Assembly (NCBI GenBank): GCA_015655415.1
Contig: JAATFB010000105.1
Span: 1-64,000 of the forward strand
Direction: 5' to 3'
DNA length: 64,000 nt
Source: Actinomycetales bacterium
GTDB taxonomy: Bacteria > Actinomycetota > Actinomycetes > Actinomycetales > Microbacteriaceae
A program made the translations under genes and the position numbers. Of this stretch, positions 25,259-33,652 are shown piece by piece. The notes beneath the pieces are model-generated. The model was not told the DNA's origin. It saw nothing but the letters and a program-made list of their open reading frames with translations, and did not search any database. Position 1 is the first letter of the stretch, and each line of letters starts with the position of its first letter.

Positions 25259-25671
25259 AGCAGGGGACCACCATCCAGCCATCCCTCGCGCTCGTAGAAG
25301 CGGCGGGCGTGGGCATTGACAACCACGACTGCGAGCCAACCATCGGACCATCCGCCCGACGCGATTCGTCCCTCCGCATCTCGCAGCAACGCGGTCGCGA
25401 TGCCCCTGCCGCGCGCCCGCCCGTCGACGAACAGCTCCTCGACCTCATTGCCTGCGACCGTGGCGAATCCGACCACCTCTTTTCCCCGTTCGGCGACGAC
25501 GGTCAGAGGCACCCGCCGCGCGGCATGCGGGACGAACGACTCAGGGGTGCGGATCTCCTCGAGTGCGGGGCCGACGTGACTGGCGTGACCGTCGCGCCAC
25601 GCGGCCGCCCAGATGGCGCTGACGATCGGGACGTCCTCATCCGTCATCGGGCGCAGCACGGTGGTCGTCAT
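25177..25671 (-). CDS. GNAT-family N-acetyltransferase
   Basis: 164-residue GNAT protein. It has the acetyl-CoA pyrophosphate loop GRARGRGIATALL, preceded by VEELFVDG, and the C-terminal VNAHARRFYEREGW motif. It transfers an acetyl group from acetyl-CoA to an unknown amine. ATG 25671 overlaps the DoxX gene stop (ATGA). Its 3' end overlaps the convergent FtsX-like fragment by 82 bases. Confidence 0.85.
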   Translation of the reverse strand: MTTTVLRPMTDEDVPIVSAIWAAAWRDGHASHVGPALEEIRTPESFVPHAARRVPLTVVAERGKEVVGFATVAGNEVEELFVDGRARGRGIATALLRDAEGRIASGGWSDGWLAVVVVNAHARRFYEREGWLDGGPLLYAAEGSDGPVLAPSRRYERRLRGWRG

Positions 25672-26129
25672 CGCGGGGAGACCACGCTGGTGACCGCGAC
25701 GAACATTGCGGCGGCGAGGAAGATCACCTGCAGCACGGTGCGCAAAGGAAGCGGTGTCGTCGGCGCCGCAGGGTGATCGACGCCGTGCGCGGCACGCACG
25801 TTCGCGGGGAACATCGCGACGAGGAGCGCGGCGAGGCAGATTGCTGCAGCGGCACGCGTCGCCGGGAGGAGCAGGCCGAGAGCACCCAGCATCTCCAGCG
25901 CGCCCGTGACCGTGACGACGACGCTCGGGTGCGGAACCCACGTGGGCACGATCGCGATCAGCCCGTCCCGCCGCGGCTGCACCCAATGGGAGATCGCGGT
26001 CACGGTGAACATCACCGCGAGTCCTCCCGCGAGGGCAGCGGACCAGGAGTCCAGATAGCCGAGCCCGAGCGCGCCGATCCCCCGCGCCGCCAGCGTGATC
26101 ACGATCAGGATGATCAGAGGAACCATCAT
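25668..26129 (-). CDS. DoxX-like membrane protein
   Basis: 153-residue membrane protein with four predicted helices (residues 3-20, 28-48, 68-92, 96-110) and a final one near 130-148. The pattern of the DoxX family is present: an N-terminal helix pair, a conserved ALEMLGALGLLLPATR segment and a C-terminal short loop. Members sit in the cytoplasmic membrane and are linked to redox or thiol stress in some actinobacteria; the function here is unknown. It is co-transcribed with the GNAT gene and diverges from a TetR gene. Confidence 0.75.
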   Translation of the reverse strand: MMVPLIILIVITLAARGIGALGLGYLDSWSAALAGGLAVMFTVTAISHWVQPRRDGLIAIVPTWVPHPSVVVTVTGALEMLGALGLLLPATRAAAAICLAALLVAMFPANVRAAHGVDHPAAPTTPLPLRTVLQVIFLAAAMFVAVTSVVSPR

Positions 26130-26138
26130 GCGCCTTTC

Positions 26139-26206
26139 ATCTAGTCGTCGTATAGATCATGGCGTCGACGCTCGATGTTGTCAATGTCTAGATCCGTGGT
26201 TAGGAT
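26139..26206. promoter_or_regulatory. Divergent promoters sharing one -35 and a TetR operator
   Basis: TTGTCAA at 26178-26184 reads as TTGTCA on plus and TTGACA on minus. On plus, 17 bases later, is TAGGAT (26201-26206), 7 bases before the TetR ATG at 26214 (leaderless). On minus, CATGAT (26161-26156) lies 17 bases from TTGACA and would start the DoxX-GNAT unit. An inverted repeat ATCTA-N9-TAGAT (26139-26157) overlies the minus-strand start point and is a likely operator for the TetR protein. Confidence 0.55.
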
Positions 26207-26213
26207 GCGGCGC

Positions 26214-26807
26214 ATGGTGGACACATATCATCACGGTCGGCTCCGGCAGCAGGTGCTGGCGAGCGCCGCCGAGGAGATCGCCCGGAGCGGGCCGGAGATG
26301 CTGTCACTACGGGAGCTTGCGCGCCGCGCCGGCGTGACCCACGGCGCTCCGGCACATCACTTCGGCTCGCGGAGGGGACTGTTCACGGCTTTGGCGACGG
26401 AGGGCTTCGAGGCGCTGGCCGATGCTCTCGCGCCGTCCGTCGCCCGCGGCGATTTCGTCGAGACGGCAGTGGAGTACGTGCGATTCGCGCTGAGCAGGCC
26501 GGGGCACTACGCGGTCATGTTTCGGCCTGAGCTGCTGGAGGACACCCCGAGCCTCCGCGAGCAGCGTGATCGTGCGGCGGCGGCTCTGGCGTCGGGAACG
26601 GCGAGTCTGCCCGAAGGGCGCATCGGGATACCCGTGGAACAGGCCCGCCACGCCGCGTGGGCTCTTGTCCACGGACTCGCATCTCTCGTCCTTGCCGGAG
26701 CTCTTGCGGACGCCGATCCGCTCGCGCTCACCCGAGCCGGCGCCCAGCAACTGTTCGGATCTCCTCCGGGTGACGAGCACTCACGCCCACGAAAGGCAGA
26801 AAAGTGA
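26214..26807 (+). CDS. TetR-family transcriptional regulator
   Basis: 197-residue TetR regulator, ATG at 26214 (leaderless, see promoter at 26178-26206). The HTH is residues 10-55 (ELARRAGVTHGAPAHHFGSRRGLFTALA). The C-terminal ligand domain matches the TetR_C WHG group (ALSRPGHYAVMFRPEL). It probably represses the divergent doxX/GNAT unit and its own operon with the RibD-like reductase, whose GTG overlaps the regulator's stop. Confidence 0.88.
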   Translation: MVDTYHHGRLRQQVLASAAEEIARSGPEMLSLRELARRAGVTHGAPAHHFGSRRGLFTALATEGFEALADALAPSVARGDFVETAVEYVRFALSRPGHYAVMFRPELLEDTPSLREQRDRAAAALASGTASLPEGRIGIPVEQARHAAWALVHGLASLVLAGALADADPLALTRAGAQQLFGSPPGDEHSRPRKAEK

Positions 26808-27391
26808 CACGGATCGTCTATTACACCTCGACCTCCCTGGATGGCTATCTCGCCGACGCGGACAACTCCCTCGACTGGCTTTTCGCGGTCGACGGCGGCC
26901 AGGAGGCGATCGCCGAAGGCCAGGAGTTCGTGTCCGGTGTCACCGTGCAGGTGGAAGGCTCCACCACCTACCGCTGGCTGATCGAACACGAGGATCTCCT
27001 CGCGCACCCCGAAAAATGGCAGGAGTTCTACGGCGACCGCAAGACGTTCGTGTTCACCACTCGGACGGACCTGCCCATCGTGCCCGGCGCTGACATCACC
27101 TTCGTCAGCGGCCCGCCGGCGGACCACCTCGACCGCATCCTCGCTGCAGCCGGCGACGGCGACATCTGGGTGATCGGTGGCGGCACGCTCGCCGCAGAGT
27201 TCGCGAAGACCGGCCACCTCGACGAGATCCATCTCTCCATCGCACCGGTCACCCTCGGTTCCGGTGCACCGCTGCTCCCGGGAGGCTTCGACTCGGCCCG
27301 TCTCCAGCTCACCGACGCCCACCCGACCGGCCAGTTCATCGTCGTGAAATACACGGTGCTCGACCGAGCCGACACGGAGGCCTTCGGATAG
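26804..27391 (+). CDS. RibD C-terminal/dihydrofolate-reductase-like protein
   Basis: 195-residue member of the RibD_C/DHFR-fold family (YTSTSLDGYLADADNSLDW at the N-terminus, IWVIGGGTLAAEFAKTGHLDEIHLSIAPVTLGSG in the middle). Such proteins use NADPH and are common in actinobacteria with no known substrate. The start is GTG 26804 in a GTGA overlap with the TetR gene; AAAGG lies upstream. It is co-regulated with TetR by position. Confidence 0.85.
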   Translation: MTRIVYYTSTSLDGYLADADNSLDWLFAVDGGQEAIAEGQEFVSGVTVQVEGSTTYRWLIEHEDLLAHPEKWQEFYGDRKTFVFTTRTDLPIVPGADITFVSGPPADHLDRILAAAGDGDIWVIGGGTLAAEFAKTGHLDEIHLSIAPVTLGSGAPLLPGGFDSARLQLTDAHPTGQFIVVKYTVLDRADTEAFG

Positions 27392-27502
27392 CGGTGCGAC
27401 GATCCGCCGGCTTCTCCGTCAGGCCGGGAGGGAATCGCCCGGCCCACGCCCACCAGGCAGCATCCCCAGCGACAACCGGATGACGCCGGATGCGGCGGGA
27501 AA

Positions 27503-27640
27503 TACCTGCCACCCAAAGTCGTGCAGGAGCGCCTGGGGCACTCCACGATCACCACGACCATGAACATCTACAGCCACGTCACCCCGACGATGCAGAAGAA
27601 CGCTATCGAAACGTTCGCCAGCCGCCTCGCCGGAACCTGA
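27503..27640 (+). pseudogene. Tyrosine recombinase (integrase) C-terminal remnant
   Basis: The frame reads VVQERLGHSTITTTMNIYSHVTP and ends at TGA 27638-27640. This is the last catalytic part of phage-type integrases: the His of LGH and the nucleophile Tyr of IYSHV. The upstream part (27392-27502) does not give the N-terminal or Arg-containing regions, so only about 45 residues survive. It lies 112 bases from the 3' end of a tRNA-Leu gene, the kind of site such elements use. Confidence 0.75.
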
Positions 27641-27648
27641 AACCCGCG

Positions 27649-27676
27649 ATGGGGCAAGCCGGGGCGCTTGCCCCAT
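27649..27676. terminator. 11-bp hairpin after integrase remnant
   Basis: ATGGGGCAAGC (27649-27659) and GCTTGCCCCAT (27666-27676) are perfectly complementary with a 6-base loop, 9 bases after the integrase stop. This is the likely terminator left from the integrase gene. Confidence 0.6.
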
Positions 27677-27695
27677 ATCTCGCCCCATGACAACG

Positions 27696-27743
27696 AAACA
27701 GCCCCTCACCCTGGAAATGAAATCCCTGGTGAGGGGCTGTTTT
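27696..27743. terminator. Bidirectional intrinsic terminator
   Basis: AAACAGCCCCTCACC (27696-27710) and GGTGAGGGGCTGTTT (27729-27743) form a perfect 15-bp stem with an 18-base loop, followed by T-rich bases on both strands. It lies just beyond the tRNA-Leu 3' end, so it terminates that transcript and, from the other side, plus-strand reading. Confidence 0.8.
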
Positions 27744-27751
27744 CGTTCTGT

Positions 27752-27836
27752 GCGCGAGGGGGGACTTGAACCCCCACGCCCTAAATCGGGCACTAGCACC
27801 TCAAGCTAGCGCGTCTGCCTATTCCGCCACCCGCGC
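27752..27836 (-). tRNA. tRNA-Leu (GAG)
   Basis: 85-base tRNA on the minus strand. The acceptor stem is GCGCGGG/CUCGCGC (one G-U) with discriminator A. The D region is of the GCGGAAU...AGACGC type. The anticodon stem CUAGC/GCUAG surrounds loop UUGAGGU, anticodon GAG. The long variable arm is GCCC-GAUUU-GGGC, typical of Leu. The T arm is GGGGG-UUCAAGU-CCCCC. CCA is not encoded. It reads CUC codons. Confidence 0.93.
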
Positions 27837-28044
27837 GCACTTTCGGCAGGCCAATCGACCGCCGACGTACGAGGGTAGCACGAATCGGCATGCCGTCGAC
27901 GGCCGCTCCGAGGGCCTTCCGGGCGGGAGGAGCAGGCCCGAGAACCACAGCCAGGCGAGCGGACGCAGGCCGCGAGCCGAGCGCCGGCCGGAGGGGCGCG
28001 CCGGGGCGTCTACGCCCGATTGGTCGAGGCTCGCGCGCGCCCGG

Positions 28045-28050
28045 TAGCGT
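28045..28050 (+). promoter_or_regulatory. -10 box for leaderless M20 peptidase
   Basis: TAGCGT at 28045-28050 ends 6 bases before ATG 28057. No Shine-Dalgarno sequence is present, so transcription would start at or next to the ATG. Confidence 0.5.
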
Positions 28051-28056
28051 TGCAGC

Positions 28057-29400
28057 ATGACCACCCCGAACGGCTCATCCGAGAGCAGCGGCCCCCCCGA
28101 GACCGAGGGTGACCTCGACGAGACCGCACGCGTCGCTCGGGATCTCATCCGCATCGACACCACGAACTGGGGAGAGGGCCGTGCCAAGGGCGAGACGGAT
28201 GCCGCCGCCTATGTCAGCGACTACCTCGCCACCCTCGGCCTGAGGCCGCGCACCTTCCAGCCGCGCCCGGACCGCACCACGGTCGTGACACGCGTGCCAG
28301 GACGGGACCGGAGCAAGCCGGCCCTCGTCGTGCACGGACACCTCGACGTCGTGCCCGCCGATCCCTCCGACTGGACGTTCGATCCCTTCGGGGGCGAGAT
28401 CCACGACGGGCTGCTGTGGGGGCGCGGCGCCGTCGACATGAAGAACATGGACGCGATTATCCTCACGGCCCTCGCCGACATCATCAGGGCCGGCGAGGCG
28501 CCCGAGCGCGACCTGGTGGTCGCGTTCTTCGCCGACGAGGAGGACGGCGGACTGTTCGGCTCGCACTTCATGGTCGATGAGCATCCCGACGTCTTCGCCG
28601 GCGCCACCGAGGCCATCAGCGAGGTCGGCGGCTACTCGGTCGACGTCGGCGGCACGCGCGCCTACCTGCTCCAGACGGGGGAGAAGTCCCTGGTCTGGAT
28701 ACGGCTCGTCGCCAGGGGGCGGGCGGCGCACGGCTCCCGGCTGGTGCAGGACAACGCCGTCACAAGACTGGCGGAAGCCGTCGTCACGATCGGACGCCAC
28801 GAGTGGCCGGTGCGACTCACCGGCACCACCACGCAGCTGGTGGAGGAGCTCGCGCGCCTCCTCCGGGTCGATCCGGTCGCGCTGGGACCCGACGAGGTGG
28901 TGCTGCGCAGCGGCACGGCATCCGGGTTCATCCGCGCGACCCTGCGCACCACGAGCAACCCCACGCTGCTGAAGGCCGGCTACAAGCACAACGTCGTGCC
29001 GGAGCGGGCCGAGGCCCTGGTGGACATCCGCACGCTCGCGGGAGAGGAGGACGACGTGCTCCTGAAGGTGCGCGAGCTCGTCGACGACGACGTCGACATC
29101 GAGATCGTGCACCGCGACATCGGTCTCGAGGCGCCGTTCTCGGGTCCGCTGGTGGATGCCATGACGAACGCGCTCCTCGCCGAAGACCCGGATGCCGTCG
29201 TGCTGCCGTACCTGCTCTCCGGTGGCACGGACAACAAGGCCCTCAGCCGTCTGGGCATCACCGGCTACGGCTTCGCCCCGCTGCGGCTGCCCGCCGACAT
29301 GGACTTCCCGGCGATGTTCCACGGTGTCGACGAGCGCGTGCCGCTCGACTCGCTGGCCTTCGGCCGCACCGTGCTGCACCGCCTTCTGTCCACCTACTGA
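28057..29400 (+). CDS. M20/M25/M40 family metallopeptidase
   Basis: 447-residue zinc peptidase of the M20 family. The metal-site and catalytic residues are visible: His95 and Asp97 in HGHLDVVP, Asp127 in GRGAVDMKN, Glu161/Glu162 in DEEDGG, and the final His in [10 protein letters not shown] dimerization domain lies between about residues 215 and 325. Such enzymes release amino acids from dipeptides or N-acyl amino acids in the cytoplasm. The gene precedes uppP with a 13-base gap, a common actinobacterial arrangement. Confidence 0.88.
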   Translation: MTTPNGSSESSGPPETEGDLDETARVARDLIRIDTTNWGEGRAKGETDAAAYVSDYLATLGLRPRTFQPRPDRTTVVTRVPGRDRSKPALVVHGHLDVVPADPSDWTFDPFGGEIHDGLLWGRGAVDMKNMDAIILTALADIIRAGEAPERDLVVAFFADEEDGGLFGSHFMVDEHPDVFAGATEAISEVGGYSVDVGGTRAYLLQTGEKSLVWIRLVARGRAAHGSRLVQDNAVTRLAEAVVTIGRHEWPVRLTGTTTQLVEELARLLRVDPVALGPDEVVLRSGTASGFIRATLRTTSNPTLLKAGYKHNVVPERAEALVDIRTLAGEEDDVLLKVRELVDDDVDIEIVHRDIGLEAPFSGPLVDAMTNALLAEDPDAVVLPYLLSGGTDNKALSRLGITGYGFAPLRLPADMDFPAMFHGVDERVPLDSLAFGRTVLHRLLSTY

Positions 29401-29413
29401 CCGAAAGCGTCCG

Positions 29414-30283
29414 ATGGACTTCGTCAACGCACTGATCCTCGGCCTCGTGCAGGGCCTCACCGAGTTCCTGCCCGTGTCGTCCAGCGCGCACGTGCGCATC
29501 GTCGGGGAGCTTCTGGGCACAGGCGGCGACCCCGGCGCCGCGTTCACGGCCATCATCCAGCTCGGCACGGAGCTCGCAGTGCTCGTCTACTTCTGGCGCG
29601 ACGTCACGCGCATCGTGGGGCGCTGGTTCCTCGCCCTTCTCGGTCGCATCCCGCGCGACGACCCTCACGCCCGCCTCGGCTGGATGATCATCGTCGGCAG
29701 CATTCCGATCGTGGTGCTGGGCGTCCTGTTCCAGGACTCCATCGAGACCACCTTCCGGTCGTTGTGGATCGTCGCGGTCATGCTCGTGCTGTTCGGCGTC
29801 ATCCTGTGGATCGCCGACCACGTCGGCTCCCGGTCGAGGCCGCTGTCCGAGCTGACCTGGGGGCACGCGGTCGTCTACGGGCTCGCCCAGTCGTTCGCTC
29901 TCGTTCCGGGAGTGTCCCGCTCCGGCGGCACGATCTCCGCCGGCCTGTTCATGGGTTATCGGCGCGGCGCGGCGGCACGGTACTCGTTCCTCCTCGCCAT
30001 GCCCGCGGTGTTCGGCAGCGGCCTGTTCGAGCTCTACAAGTCGATCAGACATCCGTGCGTCGCCGGCTCCCACGCCGCGGCCAGCCATGCCTGCACGCCC
30101 GAGGTGTTCTCCGCAGTCGACACGTTCGGCGCCACCGTGGTCGCGTTCGCCGTGGGCCTGCTCGTCATCACCTTCTTCATGCGCTACATCTCCCGCCGCA
30201 GCTTCCTGCCCTTCGTGATCTATCGCGTCGCGCTCGGCGTGCTGCTGATGATCCTCCTGGCGGCGGGAGTGCTGCATGCCTGA
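29414..30283 (+). CDS. uppP: Undecaprenyl-diphosphatase UppP (BacA)
   Basis: 289-residue membrane phosphatase that removes a phosphate from undecaprenyl diphosphate, recycling the lipid carrier of peptidoglycan. The family motifs [13 protein letters not shown] (residues 14-26) and [10 protein letters not shown] are present, with about eight membrane helices. A small loop with [17 protein letters not shown] is an unusual polar insertion between two helices. It overlaps mshC by 8 bases. Confidence 0.93.
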   Translation: MDFVNALILGLVQGLTEFLPVSSSAHVRIVGELLGTGGDPGAAFTAIIQLGTELAVLVYFWRDVTRIVGRWFLALLGRIPRDDPHARLGWMIIVGSIPIVVLGVLFQDSIETTFRSLWIVAVMLVLFGVILWIADHVGSRSRPLSELTWGHAVVYGLAQSFALVPGVSRSGGTISAGLFMGYRRGAAARYSFLLAMPAVFGSGLFELYKSIRHPCVAGSHAAASHACTPEVFSAVDTFGATVVAFAVGLLVITFFMRYISRRSFLPFVIYRVALGVLLMILLAAGVLHA

Positions 30284-31523
30284 GTCCTGGACGCGCCCGC
30301 CGGTGCCCGCCCTGCCCGGGCGAGGTCGCCCGCCCCAGCTCTACGACAGCTCGAGCGGAGGCCTCCAGTGCTCCAGGCCGGACGATGTCGTCGCTCGGCT
30401 CTACGTGTGCGGGATCACGCCGTATGACGCCACGCACATCGGCCACGCGAACACCTATCTGGCCTTCGACACCCTGCAGCGCGTGTGGCTCGACGCCGGG
30501 CTCGAGGTGCGCTACGCGCAGAACATCACGGACGTCGACGACCCGCTCCTCGAACGCGCCATCGCCACCGGCGTCGACTGGCGCCAACTCGCCGACCAGC
30601 AGATCCAGCTGTTCCGCGACGACATGTCGGCCCTGCGCATCCTGCCGCCGCACGACTACGTCGCGGTGACGGAGGTCATCGGCGAGATCGCGGATGCGGT
30701 GGCGACCCTCCTCGCCCGAGGCACCGCCTACCGGGTATCCACTCCCGACGCAGCGGGAGAGGACGTTTACTTCGACATCGCCGCCGCCGGCCGCACGAGC
30801 CCGTGGCGCCTCGGAGACGAGAGCGGCCTGGGTCGCGACGAGATGCTCACGCTCTCCTCCGAACGAGGCGGCGATCCGGATCGCGCCGGCAAACGCGACC
30901 CGCTCGATCCGCTGCTGTGGCGGGCGGCGCGTGGAAACGAGCCCTCCTGGGAGTCCGTCGTGGGTCCCGGCCGTCCGGGATGGCACATCGAGTGCTCAGT
31001 CATCGCCCTCGAGCATCTCGGGCACGACTTCACCGTGCAGGGCGGGGGAGCGGACCTGCTGTTCCCGCACCACGAGCTCAGCGCGGGGCACGCGGCCGCG
31101 CTGAGCGGGCATCCGCTGGCGCGGGTCTACAGCCACGCGGGGCTGATCTCCTACCGGGGCGAGAAGATGAGCAAGTCGCTGGGCAACCTGGTCCTCGTCT
31201 CGGAACTGCTGGAACGGGGGGTGCCTGCGGCCGCCGTCCGCCTGTCGCTGCTCGAGCACCACTACCGGCAGGAATGGGAGTGGACCGACGAAGGGCTTCG
31301 CGCCGGCGCACGTCGGCTCGAAGCGTGGCGCCGCATCCCGGCGGCCTCCGACGGCGCCGTCGCCACTGAGGTGGTGGACGTCATGCGGGAGCGGCTCGCG
31401 GATGACCTCGACACGCCGGGTGCGCTCGCGGCCGTCGACGCCGCCGCCGCGACCGGAACGGATGATCCGGCGCTGGTCCGCACGGCGGTGGACTCGCTGC
31501 TCGGCATCGATCTGAGCGCCTGA
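30276..31523 (+). CDS. mshC: L-cysteine:1D-myo-inositol 2-amino-2-deoxy-glucopyranoside ligase MshC
   Basis: 415 residues, the normal length of mycothiol ligase. It resembles a class I cysteinyl-tRNA synthetase core. A zinc-site Cys lies in [18 protein letters not shown], where HIGH is the adenylation motif, and KMSKS lies near residue 290. It joins Cys to GlcN-Ins with ATP in mycothiol synthesis. The tRNA-binding C-terminal domain of CysRS is absent, as expected for MshC. The uppP-mshC-PAC2 order is typical of actinobacteria. Confidence 0.95.
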   Translation: MPESWTRPPVPALPGRGRPPQLYDSSSGGLQCSRPDDVVARLYVCGITPYDATHIGHANTYLAFDTLQRVWLDAGLEVRYAQNITDVDDPLLERAIATGVDWRQLADQQIQLFRDDMSALRILPPHDYVAVTEVIGEIADAVATLLARGTAYRVSTPDAAGEDVYFDIAAAGRTSPWRLGDESGLGRDEMLTLSSERGGDPDRAGKRDPLDPLLWRAARGNEPSWESVVGPGRPGWHIECSVIALEHLGHDFTVQGGGADLLFPHHELSAGHAAALSGHPLARVYSHAGLISYRGEKMSKSLGNLVLVSELLERGVPAAAVRLSLLEHHYRQEWEWTDEGLRAGARRLEAWRRIPAASDGAVATEVVDVMRERLADDLDTPGALAAVDAAAATGTDDPALVRTAVDSLLGIDLSA

Positions 31524-31548
31524 CCGCCTCAACGCCCGCCCGACCCGT

Positions 31549-31692
31549 CCACACCCAACCGCCGACCCCACACGCAATCGCCCACCCCACACCCAACCGC
31601 CGACCCCACACGCAATCGCCCACCCCACACCCAACTGCCGACCCCACACGCAATCGCCGACCCCACACGCAACCGCCGACCCCACATCCGCC
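31549..31692. repeat. 19-bp tandem repeat (about 7.6 copies)
   Basis: A 19-base unit of the type CCCACACGCAATCGCCCAC / CCCACACCCAACCGCCGAC repeats without gaps from 31549 to 31692: one 18-base copy, six 19-base copies and a 12-base end. Two variants alternate at first and then mix. The unit is not a multiple of 3, so no single peptide repeat is encoded. It lies in the convergent gap between mshC and the PAC2 gene. Confidence 0.9.
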
Positions 31693-31717
31693 AAGCACCC
31701 GTTCGGGGTGTGCTCGA

Positions 31718-31887
31718 CGACACCGCGTCCGCCCGACGCCTTCATGTGTGCCGACGACCCGCCACGCACCTGACGACACCGCGTCCGCTCGACGACGTCA
31801 CGTGCGCTCGACGACGTCGCAGGCGCACGGCGACACCGTGTCCGCTCGACGACGTCACGTGTGCCCGACCACCCGCCACGCGCCCGG
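31718..31887. repeat. About 57-bp degenerate repeat, three copies
   Basis: Copies begin at 31718, 31774 and 31831 with CGACACCG(C/T)GTCCG, each followed by a (C/T)TCGACGACGTCACGTG-like middle. The first and third end in a CGACCACCCGCCACGC-type tail. The period is 56-57 bases, which is three times the 19-base period of the adjacent array. Nothing else was found in 31524-31901. Confidence 0.7.
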
Positions 31888-31901
31888 CGAGTCAGAGCCC
31901 G

Positions 31902-32885
31902 TCAGTCGCGACGCCAGGGCTCGTCGGGCCCGCGCCCGTCGCCCTTGTCGCTCCGTCCGTCGCCGCGGCGACGCAGATAGCGCTCGAACTCCTGTGCGAT
32001 CGCCTCGCCGCTGGCCTCCGGGGAGTCCACGGTGTCACGAGCCTGCTCCAGTTGCTCGATATAGGCCGCCATGTCCTCGTCGTCGGCGGCGAGCGCGTCG
32101 ATGCCGCTTTCCCAAGCGGCGGCCTCAGCCACCAGATCACCGCGGGGCACCGTCACGTCGATGATCTGCTCGAGCTTCTCGATCAACGCGAGCATGGCCT
32201 TCGGGCTCGGCGAGTTGTGCACGTAGTGCGGCACGGACGCCCACAACGAGACGGTCGGGATGCCCACGGTCTCGGCCGCATCCGCCAGAACGCTGAGGAT
32301 GCCCACCGGCCCCTCGTAGGTCGGGCGCTCCACTCCCAGTTCCGAGCGCACCTGGGGGTTCTCACTCGACGCGAAGACGGAGATCGGGCGAGTGTGCGGA
32401 ACGTCGGCGAGCATGGAGCCCAGCAGCACGATCCCGTCGATTCCGGCGGTCAGCGCCGCATCGATGAGCTCGGCGGTGAACGCCTTCCAGCTGCGCGACG
32501 GCTCCGTGCCGAGAAGGAGGTACAGGTTGCCGATGCCGCTCCCGCTGGCGTGCGTGCCGGTGCCGTCCTCGAGCGGGTCGATGCCGACGCCGGGGGAGAC
32601 CGGTGCATACACCACGGCCCCCGGCCACTCCAGGCGCTTTCCGCCCTCCTCGTCGGCGGCGAGGACCGGCCGATTGAACTGGAAGTCGTAGTACAGCTCG
32701 GGGTCGATGCTGGCGACCGGAACGACCTCGAGCGCGTCCTTCAGAGCGCGCACGGCGCCGCTCGCGGCCTCACCCGCGTCGTTCCACCCCTCGAAGGCGA
32801 CCACCAGGACGCGACCGTCGAAGATCCCGCTGTCGTTGCTCACGCTGTCGGCTGCTTTCGTCTGTCGGCGTCCGGCCGGACGCAT
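31902..32885 (-). CDS. PAC2-family (proteasome assembly chaperone-like) protein
   Basis: 327-residue PAC2-domain protein. VVAFEGWNDAGEAASGAV near residues 30-45 and the central TELIDAALTAGIDGIVLLGSMLADVPHTRP segment are family features; a charged C-terminal tail (RRRGDGRSDKGDGRG) follows a helical region. Start ATG 32885 follows TATCCT (32897-32892) by 6 bases, a leaderless promoter. Bacterial PAC2 proteins have unknown function. In this lineage they sit with mshC and the pafBC region. Confidence 0.85.
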   Translation of the reverse strand: MRPAGRRQTKAADSVSNDSGIFDGRVLVVAFEGWNDAGEAASGAVRALKDALEVVPVASIDPELYYDFQFNRPVLAADEEGGKRLEWPGAVVYAPVSPGVGIDPLEDGTGTHASGSGIGNLYLLLGTEPSRSWKAFTAELIDAALTAGIDGIVLLGSMLADVPHTRPISVFASSENPQVRSELGVERPTYEGPVGILSVLADAAETVGIPTVSLWASVPHYVHNSPSPKAMLALIEKLEQIIDVTVPRGDLVAEAAAWESGIDALAADDEDMAAYIEQLEQARDTVDSPEASGEAIAQEFERYLRRRGDGRSDKGDGRGPDEPWRRD

Positions 32886-32891
32886 CTACCC

Positions 32892-32897
32892 AGGATA
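32892..32897 (-). promoter_or_regulatory. -10 box for leaderless PAC2 gene
   Basis: TATCCT on the minus strand (32897-32892), 6 bases before ATG 32885. Confidence 0.5.
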
Positions 32898-32969
32898 GGC
32901 CGCGCCGCGCACCCCGAAGGGCGACCCGCGCCCTCATGCTGGCCCTCCCGGGTCGGTCGCGGCCGCACC

Positions 32970-32975
32970 TAGACT
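32970..32975 (+). promoter_or_regulatory. -10 box for HAD gene
   Basis: TAGACT at 32970-32975, 8 bases before GTG 32984. This supports GTG 32984 over the upstream ATGs. Confidence 0.5.
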
Positions 32976-32983
32976 GGATGCTC

Positions 32984-33652
32984 GTGACCCTCGCCACTCC
33001 CGCCGCAGTGCTGTTCGACATGGACGGCACACTCGTCGACACCGAGCCGTACTGGATGCAGGCGGAGATCGAGCTCGTAGAGGAGTTCGGCGGCAGCTGG
33101 ACGCGCGACGACGCCCTCGTGCTGGTCGGATCGGGCCTCTGGGAGTCGGCGCGGGTGTTCCAGCAGCACGGGGTTGGCCTGGACGCCGACACGATCGTCG
33201 CCACGCTCACCGGGCGCGTGCTGGAGCAGCTGAAGGAGCACGGGGTCCCCTGGCGCCCCGGGGCACGCGAGCTGCTCCTCGACATCCGCGAGCACGGCGC
33301 GAAGACCGCGCTGGTGACGATGTCTATCAGGAAGATGGCCGAGAAGGTCGTCGCACACATCCCCTTCCACGCCTTCGACGTGCTGGTCACCGGAGACGAG
33401 GTGGCGCGCCCCAAGCCGTTCGCCGACCCGTATCTCGAGGCGGCCCGGTTGCTCGGAGTCAGCCCGCGGGAGTGCGTCGCCATCGAGGACTCGATGAACG
33501 GGCTGGCCTCGGCGGTCGCCGCGGGCACCGTCGCGATCGGCGTGCCGCACATGATCCCGCTCCCGGAGAGCGATGAGCACACGCTCTGGCCCACGCTGGA
33601 GGGCCGCGGCTTCGCCGACCTGTCGGCGCTGTTCGAGAGACGCGCCGCGTGA
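32984..33652 (+). CDS. HAD-superfamily hydrolase
   Basis: 222-residue HAD phosphatase: motif I DMDGTLVDTE near the start, motif II TMS, motif III Lys in ARPKP and motif IV EDSMNG. The cap is of the small helical type, as in beta-phosphoglucomutase and similar sugar phosphatases. GTG 32984 was chosen because a TAGACT box ends 8 bases before it; ATG 32978 and ATG 32936 are in frame upstream. It is co-transcribed with trmI, whose GTG overlaps the stop. Confidence 0.85.
   Translation: MTLATPAAVLFDMDGTLVDTEPYWMQAEIELVEEFGGSWTRDDALVLVGSGLWESARVFQQHGVGLDADTIVATLTGRVLEQLKEHGVPWRPGARELLLDIREHGAKTALVTMSIRKMAEKVVAHIPFHAFDVLVTGDEVARPKPFADPYLEAARLLGVSPRECVAIEDSMNGLASAVAAGTVAIGVPHMIPLPESDEHTLWPTLEGRGFADLSALFERRAA

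Noticed and set aside
31549-31692. CRISPR array
   Set aside because: The 19-base units are directly adjacent without unique spacers and no cas genes are present.
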